Source: Blautia sp. Marseille-P3201T (GTDB taxonomy: Bacteria; Bacillota; Clostridia; Lachnospirales; Lachnospiraceae). Taken from it: a stretch of 64,000 bases of DNA. The notes under the pieces are model-generated. The model did not search any database and had not been told where the DNA came from. It was given only the letters and a program-made list of their open reading frames with translations. The stretch spans positions 1,116,001-1,180,000 of the forward strand of contig NZ_LT635470.1 in the NCBI RefSeq assembly GCF_900120295.1. The letters run 5' to 3'. Positions within the stretch are counted from its first letter, which is position 1, and the number at the start of each line of letters is the position of its first letter. This document shows positions 34,767-42,842 of the stretch, one piece after another. The position numbers and the translations under genes are program-made.

Positions 34767-35681
34767 TTAGTATTCAATCTCTTGTAAATATCTGCTCAAT
34801 GCATCCTGCCATGTTGGTAATGGGGTAAATCCTGCTTCTACAAGTTTGGATTTATCGAGTCTGCTGTTGAATGGGCGGGCTGCTTTGGATAAGCCATATT
34901 CTTCTGTGGTCACAGGTACTACGTTTGTGGTATATCCTGCCTGTTTGAAAATCTCACAGGTGAAATCATACCAGGAAATATAGCCGCCTTCGTTGGTTGC
35001 GTGATAGTAACCGTATTTATCGGTTTCAATCATGTCTACGAGAAGTCTTGCTAAATCGTAAGTGTAGGTTGGTGTTCCAATCTGGTCGGATACGACACGA
35101 ACGGTATCGTGTGTTTTTCCTACGTTAAGCATTGTTTTGATGAAGTTCTTTCCATTTACTCCAAATACCCATGCAATGCGGACAATGAAATATTTATCGA
35201 GGTTACCGCTTACTGCCTGCTCACCTTCTAACTTTGTCTGACCGTAGACGTTTAATGGTTTGTAGTCAGTACAGTCTGGTAACCACGGTTCTGTACCCTG
35301 TCCGTCAAACACATAGTCTGTAGAAATGTAAACCATTTTGGAGTCAAGTTTTTTGCAGACTTTAGCGATGTTTTCTGTTCCACCAGCATTGATAGCACGA
35401 ACTTTTTCTACTTTATCATCATCTTCTGCGAGGTCTACTGCCGTCCATGCTGCACAGTGGACAACAACATCTGGTTTCTGTTCTGTGAGAACTTTTTCTA
35501 CTGCTTCTTTATCTGTAATGTCTAAAGAAACATAAGGCATTGTTGTAACGGCACTTCCGTCCTGCACTCCAGAATATTCTGGAGCGATGTCAGAGCCGAT
35601 TCCTTCATAACCTCTTTTACTTAATTCATTCATGACATCATGACCAAGCTGGCCTGCCACGCCTGTTACAAATACTTTCAT
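34767..35681 (-). CDS. rfbD: dTDP-4-dehydrorhamnose reductase
   Basis: The 304-residue short-chain-type reductase has the nucleotide-binding start VTGVAGQLGHDVMNEL, VHCAAWTAVDLAEDD, MVYISTDYVFDG, and the catalytic YGQTKLEGE (Tyr-x3-Lys). It makes dTDP-L-rhamnose in the last step of the pathway. Its G+C content is visibly higher than the glycosyltransferase genes downstream, as for the other rfb genes. Confidence 0.96.
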   Translation of the reverse strand: MKVFVTGVAGQLGHDVMNELSKRGYEGIGSDIAPEYSGVQDGSAVTTMPYVSLDITDKEAVEKVLTEQKPDVVVHCAAWTAVDLAEDDDKVEKVRAINAGGTENIAKVCKKLDSKMVYISTDYVFDGQGTEPWLPDCTDYKPLNVYGQTKLEGEQAVSGNLDKYFIVRIAWVFGVNGKNFIKTMLNVGKTHDTVRVVSDQIGTPTYTYDLARLLVDMIETDKYGYYHATNEGGYISWYDFTCEIFKQAGYTTNVVPVTTEEYGLSKAARPFNSRLDKSKLVEAGFTPLPTWQDALSRYLQEIEY

Positions 35682-35702
35682 TTCTTATCGCTCCTAATAT
35701 TC

Positions 35703-36722
35703 TTATCTGTTTCCGTACATTTTCTCGTAGTAGTTCTGATATTCACCGGAAATGATTGTCTCCCACCATTCCTTGTTATCTAAATACCACTGAATTGTCT
35801 TTTTGATTCCGTCTTCAAATTTTGTTTCTGGTAACCAACCTAATTCGTTGTGAATCTTTGTTGGGTCGATAGCGTAACGCATATCATGACCTTTACGGTC
35901 TGTTACATGAGTAATCAGACTTTCTGGCTTTCCAAGTTCTTTACAGATAATCTTTACAATGTCGATGTTCTTCATTTCATTATGACCGCCGACATTATAA
36001 ACTTCTCCAACACGTCCGTTATGAATGATTAAGTCAATCGCACGACAATGATCTTCGACATATAACCAGTCACGAACATTTAATCCTTCGCCATAAACAG
36101 GTAATGGCTTATCTACTAAAGCATTGGCGATCATTAACGGAATTAACTTCTCTGGGAAATGGTATGGACCATAGTTATTAGAACAGCGACTGATAGTTAC
36201 AGGCAGTCCGTAAGTTCTGTGATAAGCAAGAACTAATAAGTCTGCTGCTGCCTTGGAGCTGCTGTATGGAGAACTTGTGTGGATTGGTGTCTCCTCTGTA
36301 AAGAATAAGTCTGGTCTGTCTAATGGAAGATCTCCATAAACTTCGTCAGTACTTACCTGATGGTATCTCTGGATACCGTATTTACGGCAAGCATCCATCA
36401 TAACAGCAGTTCCTTTAATATTTGTGTCTAAGAAAATCTCTGGATTCTCGATAGAACGGTCTACATGAGACTCTGCTGCAAAGTTTACAACCATGTCTGG
36501 ATGTTCTTCTTCAAATAATTTATAGATTGCTTCTCTATCACAGATATCAATCTTGCAGAAACGGAAATTCGGGTTATCCATTACTGGTGCTAAAGTAGAT
36601 AAGTTTCCTGCATATGTAAGCTTGTCCACGCATACAATTCTATAGTCAGGATATTTATCTAACATATGAAATACAAAGTTACTTCCAATAAATCCGGCTC
36701 CTCCGGTCACGATAATTGTCAT
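35703..36722 (-). CDS. rfbB: dTDP-glucose 4,6-dehydratase
   Basis: The 339-residue extended SDR enzyme has IIVTGGAGFIGSNFVFHML, NFAAESHVDRSIENPEIF, QVSTDEVYGDLP and YSSSKAAADLLVLAYHRTYGLP with the catalytic Tyr-x3-Lys. It makes the 4-keto-6-deoxy intermediate of dTDP-rhamnose. AGAAAGAGGG precedes the ATG at 36722; a longer in-frame start (36767) overlaps rfbA and is unlikely. Confidence 0.96.
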   Translation of the reverse strand: MTIIVTGGAGFIGSNFVFHMLDKYPDYRIVCVDKLTYAGNLSTLAPVMDNPNFRFCKIDICDREAIYKLFEEEHPDMVVNFAAESHVDRSIENPEIFLDTNIKGTAVMMDACRKYGIQRYHQVSTDEVYGDLPLDRPDLFFTEETPIHTSSPYSSSKAAADLLVLAYHRTYGLPVTISRCSNNYGPYHFPEKLIPLMIANALVDKPLPVYGEGLNVRDWLYVEDHCRAIDLIIHNGRVGEVYNVGGHNEMKNIDIVKIICKELGKPESLITHVTDRKGHDMRYAIDPTKIHNELGWLPETKFEDGIKKTIQWYLDNKEWWETIISGEYQNYYEKMYGNR

Positions 36723-36738
36723 TCTTCTGCCCTCTTTC

Positions 36739-37635
36739 TTAATACAAATGTTCCTGGTATTTTCCATCCAGTACGTCTTTCAGATATTGTCCATACTGGT
36801 TTTTCTTTAAGACTTCATAAACTTTCAGAACTTTCTCTTTAGAGATCCATCCATTTAAGTAGGCAATTTCTTCTAAGCAGGCAATCTTTCTGTGCTGATG
36901 CTGCTCTACTGTCTTGATAAAGTTCGTTGCATCCACTAAAGATTCGTGTGTTCCAGTATCTAACCATGTGAATCCCTGTCCAAGAAGTTCTACATTTAAG
37001 CTGTTATCTTCTAAATAGATACGGTTTAAATCTGTAATCTCAAGTTCGCCTCTGGCACTTGGTTTTAAGTTCTTTGCATACTCTACAACACGGTTATCAT
37101 AGAAATACAGACCAGTTACACAGTAATTACTCTTTGGATGTTCTGGCTTCTCCTCGATAGAAATAGCCTTTCCATTTTTATCAAACTCTACGATTCCGAA
37201 ACGTTCCGGATCATCTACATAGTAACCAAATACTGTCGCACCCTTTCCTGTTTCTGCATTTTCAACCGCAGCCTTTAATCTCTTCTTTAACCCATGGCCT
37301 GCAAAAATATTGTCACCAAGAACCATTGCTACCGGTTCATCACCGATAAATTCTTCTCCAATAATAAATGCCTGTGCCAGTCCATCTGGACTAGGCTGAA
37401 CCGCATACTGAAGATTTACTCCAAACTGATGTCCATCGCCTAATAAATCTTTAAACCTTGGTGTATCTGCCGGTGTTGAAATAATTAAAATATCTCGAAT
37501 ACCTGCGTTCATTAATACAGACATAGGATAATAAATCATTGGCTTATCATATATTGGTAATAATTGTTTTGATGTGACCATAGTAAGTGGATATAATCTT
37601 GTTCCTGATCCACCAGCTAAAATAATTCCTTTCAT
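36739..37635 (-). CDS. rfbA: glucose-1-phosphate thymidylyltransferase
   Basis: The 298-residue RmlA opens [25 protein letters not shown] and has [29 protein letters not shown] and [11 protein letters not shown]-like (here [15 protein letters not shown]) motifs. It makes dTDP-glucose and is normally feedback-inhibited by dTDP-rhamnose. First of the four rfb genes in transcript order, separated from the upstream sugar-transferase gene by a 98-base gap that contains a hairpin. Confidence 0.97.
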   Translation of the reverse strand: MKGIILAGGSGTRLYPLTMVTSKQLLPIYDKPMIYYPMSVLMNAGIRDILIISTPADTPRFKDLLGDGHQFGVNLQYAVQPSPDGLAQAFIIGEEFIGDEPVAMVLGDNIFAGHGLKKRLKAAVENAETGKGATVFGYYVDDPERFGIVEFDKNGKAISIEEKPEHPKSNYCVTGLYFYDNRVVEYAKNLKPSARGELEITDLNRIYLEDNSLNVELLGQGFTWLDTGTHESLVDATNFIKTVEQHQHRKIACLEEIAYLNGWISKEKVLKVYEVLKKNQYGQYLKDVLDGKYQEHLY

Positions 37636-37694
37636 AAACTCATAAACCTCCTCAGTTGTTTTTTTATTTATAACTTATCTATTTATATCTTTTT

Positions 37695-37724
37695 GCAGCT
37701 CATTATCCCCGCATAATAAGCTGC
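37695..37724 (-). promoter_or_regulatory. hairpin between sugar-transferase gene and rfbA
   Basis: GCAGCT/AGCTGC and inner ATTAT/ATAAT stems enclose the loop CCCCGC (GCGGGG in the transcript). There is no T run on either strand, so it is not a clear terminator. A second hairpin with a similar loop lies at 39232-39259, before the sugar-transferase gene. Confidence 0.5.
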
Positions 37725-37733
37725 AAATTAAGA

Positions 37734-39185
37734 TTACATTGAGCCATCTTTTTTAAATACTACTAGCACTGTTTTTAATAAAATCTTTATATCCATTCCG
37801 ATATTCCAATTTTCAATATATTCTTTATCAAGCCTTACTACTTCTTCAAAATCGGTAATATCACTTCGACCACTCACCTGCCACATCCCAGTAATTCCTG
37901 GCTTAATAGCTAGCCGTGCTCTGTGATGAAGCTCATACAAAGAAGTTTCAGAAATCAGGGGAGGTCTAGTCCCAATGATCGACATGTCTCCTTTCAACAC
38001 ATTAAAGAACTGCGGGAACTCATCCAAACTTGTCCTTCTAATAAAATCACCAATACCAGTTTTATGTGTTCCATCAGGAAGAATTTTATTTCCGATAACA
38101 CGAGGATCAAAGTCAAGTTTAAACATTTTTCCATCCCCAAGTTTGTTATCTTTCATAAGCTCTGCTTTACGTTCTTCAGCATCCATATACATACTTCGGA
38201 ATTTATACATCTTGAATTTCTTTCCATTCTTCCCAACTCGTTCCTGGGCAAAGAAAATTGGTCCTGGTGAAGCAAGATATATTGCTGGACCGACAAAAAT
38301 ACAAATAATCCCTGTTAGAATACATCCAACCAAGCCGCCCGCTATATCCATCAAACGCTTCAACATTAATTGTCTAGTTGATGCATAATTAATACTTGTA
38401 GTTAATACCGTATAATTTCCAACCTTTTCTACAAACTGTTTTTTACCTGGCACATTTGTAATCTTTGCAAGATTTAAATGTACTGTTACACCAGTTTCCG
38501 TTATTTTATCAATTAACTCTGCTGGATATGGTAATACTTCTGAAATAACAATTAGTACCTCATCTATCCATTCCTGGCACACATACATAGGTGCTGTTTC
38601 TTCATTAGCGACTACTGGAACTCCATGAATATTTTTCCCAGTCCAGTCAGTATCAATAACAGCAATACCCGCTAAAGTATATCTTGCGTAATTATTTTTT
38701 TTCATATTTTCAACTACTTGTTCAGCCACATCTTCAGAAGTAATAATAAGTAACTTACGTTCTCCTCCGTCTTTCATTTTTTTACGCAGAACACTCTTCC
38801 AAAACTCCCTGACTAAATATGTAACGATAAGATAAATAACAACTGTAAGAATTAATGTTAGTCTTGAAAACTGTTGTCCTTGCTGAATCAAAAACAAATA
38901 TAAAATTGCTAATGCACCAACCATAACCGAATGATTTAATGCCACTACAAATTCCCGATAATAGCCCCTCTTTAATACGCTTTTCATTGTGCCATATGCG
39001 AAAATCACAATTAAATCTGCCAGCATAAAAAATACAGCCATATTACGATAAATAATAGTTTCGTATGGATTGAACCCATATCCGCTAATTGCATATGCCA
39101 GAACATATGCCAACTGCAAACAAATCATATCTAAGATTATAAAGTCTGCATGTTTCAACCATCCTTCTGAATCTTTTCTATACAT
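37734..39185 (-). CDS. undecaprenyl-phosphate sugar-1-phosphate transferase
   Basis: The 483-residue polyprenyl-phosphate transferase (WbaP/CpsE-like) starts the repeat unit by loading a sugar-1-phosphate onto the lipid carrier. Four hydrophobic helices lie in the first about 125 residues and a Rossmann-like region follows. The C-terminal catalytic domain is KRLMDIAGGLVGCIL, SPGPIFFAQERVGKNGKKF, KFRSMYMDAEERK, TSLDEFPQFFNVLKGDMSIIGTRPP and KPGITGMWQVSGRS. The sugar (glucose, galactose or other) is not readable. Its start overlaps a 47-codon ORF that encodes a copy of its own N-terminus. Confidence 0.95.
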   Translation of the reverse strand: MYRKDSEGWLKHADFIILDMICLQLAYVLAYAISGYGFNPYETIIYRNMAVFFMLADLIVIFAYGTMKSVLKRGYYREFVVALNHSVMVGALAILYLFLIQQGQQFSRLTLILTVVIYLIVTYLVREFWKSVLRKKMKDGGERKLLIITSEDVAEQVVENMKKNNYARYTLAGIAVIDTDWTGKNIHGVPVVANEETAPMYVCQEWIDEVLIVISEVLPYPAELIDKITETGVTVHLNLAKITNVPGKKQFVEKVGNYTVLTTSINYASTRQLMLKRLMDIAGGLVGCILTGIICIFVGPAIYLASPGPIFFAQERVGKNGKKFKMYKFRSMYMDAEERKAELMKDNKLGDGKMFKLDFDPRVIGNKILPDGTHKTGIGDFIRRTSLDEFPQFFNVLKGDMSIIGTRPPLISETSLYELHHRARLAIKPGITGMWQVSGRSDITDFEEVVRLDKEYIENWNIGMDIKILLKTVLVVFKKDGSM

Positions 39186-39321
39186 AGATTTCTCTCTTTC
39201 CCCTCACATTTCTTTGTAGTATATATGTCAACTTATGATTGTCCCCGCAATAACATAAGCATCTTTCTAATAATATAAAGTCCCAATGTTTTAACCAACT
39301 GTTGGCATTCTTTCTATACAT
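39178..39321 (-). pseudogene. 47-codon ORF resembling the N-terminus of the sugar transferase
   Basis: A short reading frame with a good ribosome site (AGAGGTGGGAGC before the ATG) encodes MYRKNANSWLKHWDFILLER at its start. This aligns with MYRKDSEGWLKHADFIILDM of the following gene. The similarity then fades, and the frame ends at a TAG overlapping the start of the full gene by 8 bases. It looks like the stub of a second, largely deleted copy, or a leader peptide made from one. It also contains the 39232-39259 hairpin. Confidence 0.6.
39232..39259 (-). promoter_or_regulatory. hairpin with CCCCG-type loop before the sugar transferase
   Basis: CTTATG/CATAAG and ATTG/CAAT stems enclose TCCCCG (CGGGGA in the transcript), 47 bases before the sugar-transferase start codon. 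It resembles the hairpin at 37695-37724, which lies after the same gene. Confidence 0.45.
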
Positions 39322-39351
39322 GCTCCCACCTCTTGCTTCTTCTAGTTTCTT

Positions 39352-40215
39352 TTATTTTACAATATAACCCAATTCTAACAACTTATCATAAAGTGCATCT
39401 GCAACCTGTGTCTGTCCGTCTGCCGTTGTTGTTGTCACAGTACAGATATCAATAGTGCTGATGTAATGTTCTCCCCATGTTTCTTTCATTACTCTTTCAT
39501 ATTCCGGTATATCTACACTGCCATCCATTGGTCTCACACCGACAACAATGAATTTATCTTTATTCGCTCCGAAAGTATCCAGAACTTTCTGCTGCTGTTC
39601 TGCCAGTTCATTTGGATCTTTGTTCCATCCACCATAATATCCCATAGTAATAACAGGGATATAATCTTTATCAAAACGATCCATTTCTTCTGCTGTTAAA
39701 TCACGAATGCCTGTTTCTGTCACCGGAGGGGTTGTGCCTCCCGCACTTGCTTTGTGCTTTTCAATGTATTTATCCAAATCAGCCTGTGGCACCCCTGCCA
39801 TTTTCATCACAGATAAAGTACCTGCACCTGCCAGTGTTTTATTGGCATACTCCAGTGTATATCCTTCTGCTTTTAGTTTCTCTTCCAGCTTTACTCTTGA
39901 GGAATACTGCAGTTCATTCTCTGCTGTAAAAAACTCATCTCCCCAGAAGGAAATTCCCGCAGGCATCTGAGGTTCTTCCGGTTTCTCTTCTTTCACTTCT
40001 TCTGGTGTTTCTTCCTTCTTGTCTTTCTTTTCTTCTGTATCTTCTTTTTTTACATTTTCTTTTTCATTTTTTACTTCCTGCACCAGCTTTTCACTTTTCG
40101 CCGCTTCTGTCTTAGAATCCCAGACTATAAAGCCTGCCAGAGCCACTGCCAGAGCTCCGCATATCAGGACCAGCAAAAAGTTCCACGCCCATGAGGTTTT
40201 TTTCTTTCTTCTCAT
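39352..40215 (-). CDS. membrane-anchored SGNH-hydrolase-like protein
   Basis: A 287-residue protein with a short basic N-terminus, one membrane helix (about 12-32), a strongly charged Lys/Glu linker (about 38-82) and an extracellular domain. The domain starts ISFWGDEF (about 87-94), where an SGNH/GDSL enzyme would have GDS, and ends VADALYDKLLELGYI, similar to the C-terminal D-x-x-H block but without the histidine. It may be a degenerate SGNH fold that binds rather than cuts, or a related family. It lies between the tyrosine kinase and the sugar transferase, so a role in glycan attachment or modification is inferred. Confidence 0.6.
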   Translation of the reverse strand: MRRKKKTSWAWNFLLVLICGALAVALAGFIVWDSKTEAAKSEKLVQEVKNEKENVKKEDTEEKKDKKEETPEEVKEEKPEEPQMPAGISFWGDEFFTAENELQYSSRVKLEEKLKAEGYTLEYANKTLAGAGTLSVMKMAGVPQADLDKYIEKHKASAGGTTPPVTETGIRDLTAEEMDRFDKDYIPVITMGYYGGWNKDPNELAEQQQKVLDTFGANKDKFIVVGVRPMDGSVDIPEYERVMKETWGEHYISTIDICTVTTTTADGQTQVADALYDKLLELGYIVK

Positions 40216-40233
40216 TTTTCTCTCTCTGCCTTT

Positions 40234-40926
40234 TTATCTTTTTTTACTATCACTGCTGTAATAATAATCGTATTTACCGTAATATTTGTTTTTCTCAATA
40301 TTTACTTTATTTAACACCACACCTAAAAGCTTACAGCCCGTCTTTTCCATCTGTTCTTTCACTTTCTGCGCCACCTTATAGCTGACACGCTCGCTTTCAA
40401 TTACCAGTACAGCTCCATCACTTTCCTTTGCGATAATAGCCGCATCAATAACACTTCCTACCGGCGGTGTATCAATAATAATATAGTCATAATATTCTCT
40501 GATCTCTGTAAGTAACTCATGGAATGCCGATTCTTCTAAAAGTTCAGAAGGATTAGGCGCCATCGGCCCTGCAAAGATAATATCTACGTTGAGAAAGTTT
40601 GTCTGATAAATCAGAAATTCCTTTGCCAGCTGTCCGCTTAAATATTGAGACAAACCATTGACTTTCTGTTTAATACGATATCTGCTCACATAAGCAGATC
40701 TACGAATATCCGCATCAATGAGAAGTACTCTCTTGCCCATGTTTCCGATTTCCTGACATAATTGGAATGTCACATCACTTTTTCCCTCATTTGGGAAGCA
40801 ACTGGTAAACATAATTGTTTTTACATTTTTACCTGTAAACTGAATATTGGTACGAAGGGTTTTAATTGCTTCTTCGTAAAAATAATCCTTTTTTCTGATA
40901 TCTGTCATTACGACTTTCTGTTCCAT
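40234..40926 (-). CDS. cpsD: bacterial tyrosine kinase CpsD/CapB
   Basis: The 230-residue BY-kinase has the Walker A-type loop TSCFPNEGKSDV, the A-prime motif VLLIDADIRRSAY and Walker B YIIIDTPPVGSVIDA. It ends in a tyrosine cluster (NKYYGKYDYYYSSDS), the autophosphorylation tail. It works with the Wzz-like membrane activator encoded just upstream and is dephosphorylated by the PHP phosphatase. The P-loop reads GKSD rather than the usual GKST/GKSS, worth noting for activity. Confidence 0.93.
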   Translation of the reverse strand: MEQKVVMTDIRKKDYFYEEAIKTLRTNIQFTGKNVKTIMFTSCFPNEGKSDVTFQLCQEIGNMGKRVLLIDADIRRSAYVSRYRIKQKVNGLSQYLSGQLAKEFLIYQTNFLNVDIIFAGPMAPNPSELLEESAFHELLTEIREYYDYIIIDTPPVGSVIDAAIIAKESDGAVLVIESERVSYKVAQKVKEQMEKTGCKLLGVVLNKVNIEKNKYYGKYDYYYSSDSKKR

Positions 40927-41663
40927 TATTTTCTCCCCTTCTTACTTTTTTTCTTTTTTCCATGTTTCTTTTCATTAATATAGTCTTTTCTATCCGGCAC
41001 ACTAGTCAATGTTGAAAGTCCAAGATACTTCTCTACATCTTCCTCTGTTTTAATAGTGTCATCCATAATAGCGATTACTACAAATGCACCGGCGCTGACA
41101 AACAGCCCTAAGAGTAACCCTAGTGCTGCGTTCTTCTTCATATTTGGACTGGATTTATGAATTGGAAGCTGACCTTCATCAATAATCTTTGGCGCCTTTA
41201 CTTCCATCTTGTCCCCAATAAACTGAGAAGCTATATTTGCAACTTCATTTACAATCTTCTGTGCCATCTTAGGCTCTGAATCTTCTACTGTAATATTTAA
41301 AATACGTGTTCCTTCCGGATTTTCCACAGAAATTTTTTCTTTTAATTCTTCATAAGTCATGTCCAGGTCTAAATTTTTCACTGTTTCATCTAAAACCGGA
41401 CGGCTTGTAATCAGTACGCTGTAGTCTTTTGTCAGCTGTGTTCCCATCTGTACGTCAGACGCTGTTTCAAGTCCGTTTTCCATCAGCAAAAGCATACTGG
41501 AAGTTGATGTATACGTGGGAGTAATAAAAAGTTTTGTCACAACGCAGCTAAGGCATGCAACCAATAAGCCCATGGCTATAATCACTAATATTTTTTCTTT
41601 TAAGACATAAAAAATCTGTTTTAAATCAATTTCTAATTCATCTTCGCGCGTATTTTCCATCAT
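40926..41663 (-). CDS. chain-length determinant / kinase activator (Wzz/CapA-like)
   Basis: The 245-residue protein has two membrane helices (about 27-48 and 178-200) flanking an extracellular Wzz domain, with the start EDELEIDLKQIFYVLKEKIL and the P-rich GQLPIHKSSPNMKKNAALG segment before TM2. The cytoplasmic end is strongly basic (KKHGKKKKSKKGRK) and would contact the kinase. In Gram-positives this protein and CpsD together control polymer length. It shares its last base with the first of cpsD. Confidence 0.93.
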   Translation of the reverse strand: MMENTREDELEIDLKQIFYVLKEKILVIIAMGLLVACLSCVVTKLFITPTYTSTSSMLLLMENGLETASDVQMGTQLTKDYSVLITSRPVLDETVKNLDLDMTYEELKEKISVENPEGTRILNITVEDSEPKMAQKIVNEVANIASQFIGDKMEVKAPKIIDEGQLPIHKSSPNMKKNAALGLLLGLFVSAGAFVVIAIMDDTIKTEEDVEKYLGLSTLTSVPDRKDYINEKKHGKKKKSKKGRK

Positions 41664-41677
41664 CTCAATCCTTTTCT

Positions 41678-42400
41678 TTATAAAATTTTATTCGCCAGAA
41701 TTCTCTCTGCATTTGCATAGGAGATATCCTTCATATATTCATTATCCAGATGTTTTTCCATCCAGCGTGAAGCTTCCATAAGTTCCGGCTTTCTCGTTCT
41801 CATGTTGTGCATGTCACTTCCGAGAAAATGAACATTTCCTTCCTTCAGCATCTTTCTGCACCATCTGGTTGTTTCCTCGTACCATTTGCCTCCAATGGGC
41901 TTATAGTTCATCTGCATCAGAGCGCCTGCCTGGATCAGTTCCTCTACACGTCCTTTTTCTCTCAGCGCCGAGTACCTCTCGAAATGAGCAATAATCGGAG
42001 TGTACTGTGCCATAGTCAGTTCCCGCACACCGTTAATGAACATAGAATATGGCATAGAAGGATGAAACTCAGTCAATACATAGGAGCTTCCATTTAATGT
42101 AAGAAGTTTCTTTTCATTCAGTTTTTCTACTACGTCTTCTGTGTAGAAAACTTCCTGCCCTGCATAAATAGTAAAATCTTCTCCTATTTCTGTTCGGGCT
42201 TTTCTTTGCAATTCTTCTCTCAATATTCTGAAACGTTCCGGGTCTTCATTGCGAAACTGTCTGGAATAATGAGAAGTGGCAACAACCGCATATACCCCTT
42301 GCTTGGCGGCAGATTTCAGCATACGCAGACTTTCTTCCATATCTGCTGCTCCATCGTCCACCCCCGGAAGTACGTGGCAGTGTAAGTCAATTCTTTTCAT
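41678..42400 (-). CDS. cpsB: PHP-family tyrosine-protein phosphatase (CpsB/YwqE)
   Basis: The 240-residue metallophosphatase has IDLHCHVLPGVDDGAADMEESLRML at its start (metal histidines and aspartate), YAVVATSHYS, PIIAHFERY and FLGSDMHNM. It dephosphorylates the CpsD kinase. First gene of the polysaccharide operon, preceded by a leader of about 280 bases with a terminator and a G10/C10 hairpin. The usual control-module order cpsB-wzz-cpsD is kept. Confidence 0.94.
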   Translation of the reverse strand: MKRIDLHCHVLPGVDDGAADMEESLRMLKSAAKQGVYAVVATSHYSRQFRNEDPERFRILREELQRKARTEIGEDFTIYAGQEVFYTEDVVEKLNEKKLLTLNGSSYVLTEFHPSMPYSMFINGVRELTMAQYTPIIAHFERYSALREKGRVEELIQAGALMQMNYKPIGGKWYEETTRWCRKMLKEGNVHFLGSDMHNMRTRKPELMEASRWMEKHLDNEYMKDISYANAERILANKIL

Positions 42401-42424
42401 ATCTCTCTACCTCATTGCGCAACT

Positions 42425-42486
42425 ACCCCCCCCCCTAAAAATTGGGTATAGCGTACTAACAACTATGACTTTTAAGGGAGGGGGGT
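42425..42486 (-). repeat. C10 homopolymer tract and stem-loop upstream of cpsB
   Basis: A run of ten C on the plus strand (42426-42435; G10 in the transcript) lies 26 bases before the cpsB start codon. It can pair with a GGGAGGGGGG run at 42476-42485 and flanking A/T to form a long stem (42425-42441 with 42470-42486) with two mismatches and a 28-base loop. A G/C run of this length is prone to slippage. Confidence 0.8.
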
Positions 42487-42577
42487 AATTATTTCTAGCC
42501 TCAACATCTGCCTGTCATCCGCAGAATAGTCCTTGTGGAGCATTTTTTATTTCTTAGGACGTAATTTCCTCTGAAAT

Positions 42578-42612
42578 AAAAAAGCCGGTATTCCTGCAAA
42601 TCGGACACCGAC
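42578..42612 (-). terminator. intrinsic terminator inside the polysaccharide leader
   Basis: A stem of 42584-42593 with 42603-42612 (one mismatch and G-T pairs) is followed on the minus strand by six T (42578-42583). It lies about 70 bases into the transcript and 180 bases before cpsB. Expression of the locus therefore needs readthrough or antitermination. No LoaP/NusG-like gene is in the window. Confidence 0.78.
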
Positions 42613-42688
42613 AACCTTGAGGCCTATTATTTCGTTAGTATTTTGTCTTGGTGACCTATATAGTTAATAATTCTACTATACTTATAAT

Positions 42689-42717
42689 ATTGTAGCATCA
42701 TTTTCCCTTCTTTTCAA
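42689..42717 (-). promoter_or_regulatory. promoter of the polysaccharide locus
   Basis: TTGAAA (42712-42717) and TACAAT (42689-42694) are 17 bases apart on the minus strand. Transcription would begin near 42682, giving a leader of about 280 bases before cpsB. Confidence 0.75.
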
Positions 42718-42793
42718 CAAAATCCCCCTTTTTTTGTTTCTAAATTTTATACATTTTTTTGTGTTTTTTAGTTATTTTTTACAAATATGAAAA

Positions 42794-42836
42794 AAGATGA
42801 TATTATGACGTAATTTTTTTGTCATAATACCATCTT
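42794..42836 (-). terminator. terminator of the PfoR-like gene
   Basis: A 16-position stem (42794-42809 with 42821-42836, one mismatch) and a minus-strand T run follow the EIIC gene, insulating it from the polysaccharide promoter. Confidence 0.88.
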
Positions 42837-42842
42837 CATTTT

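Noticed and set aside
42401-42700. Leader as a cyclic-di-GMP, preQ1 or T-box riboswitch.
   Set aside because: I could not find the conserved core of these classes by eye. Only a promoter, a terminator and the G10 stem are supported.
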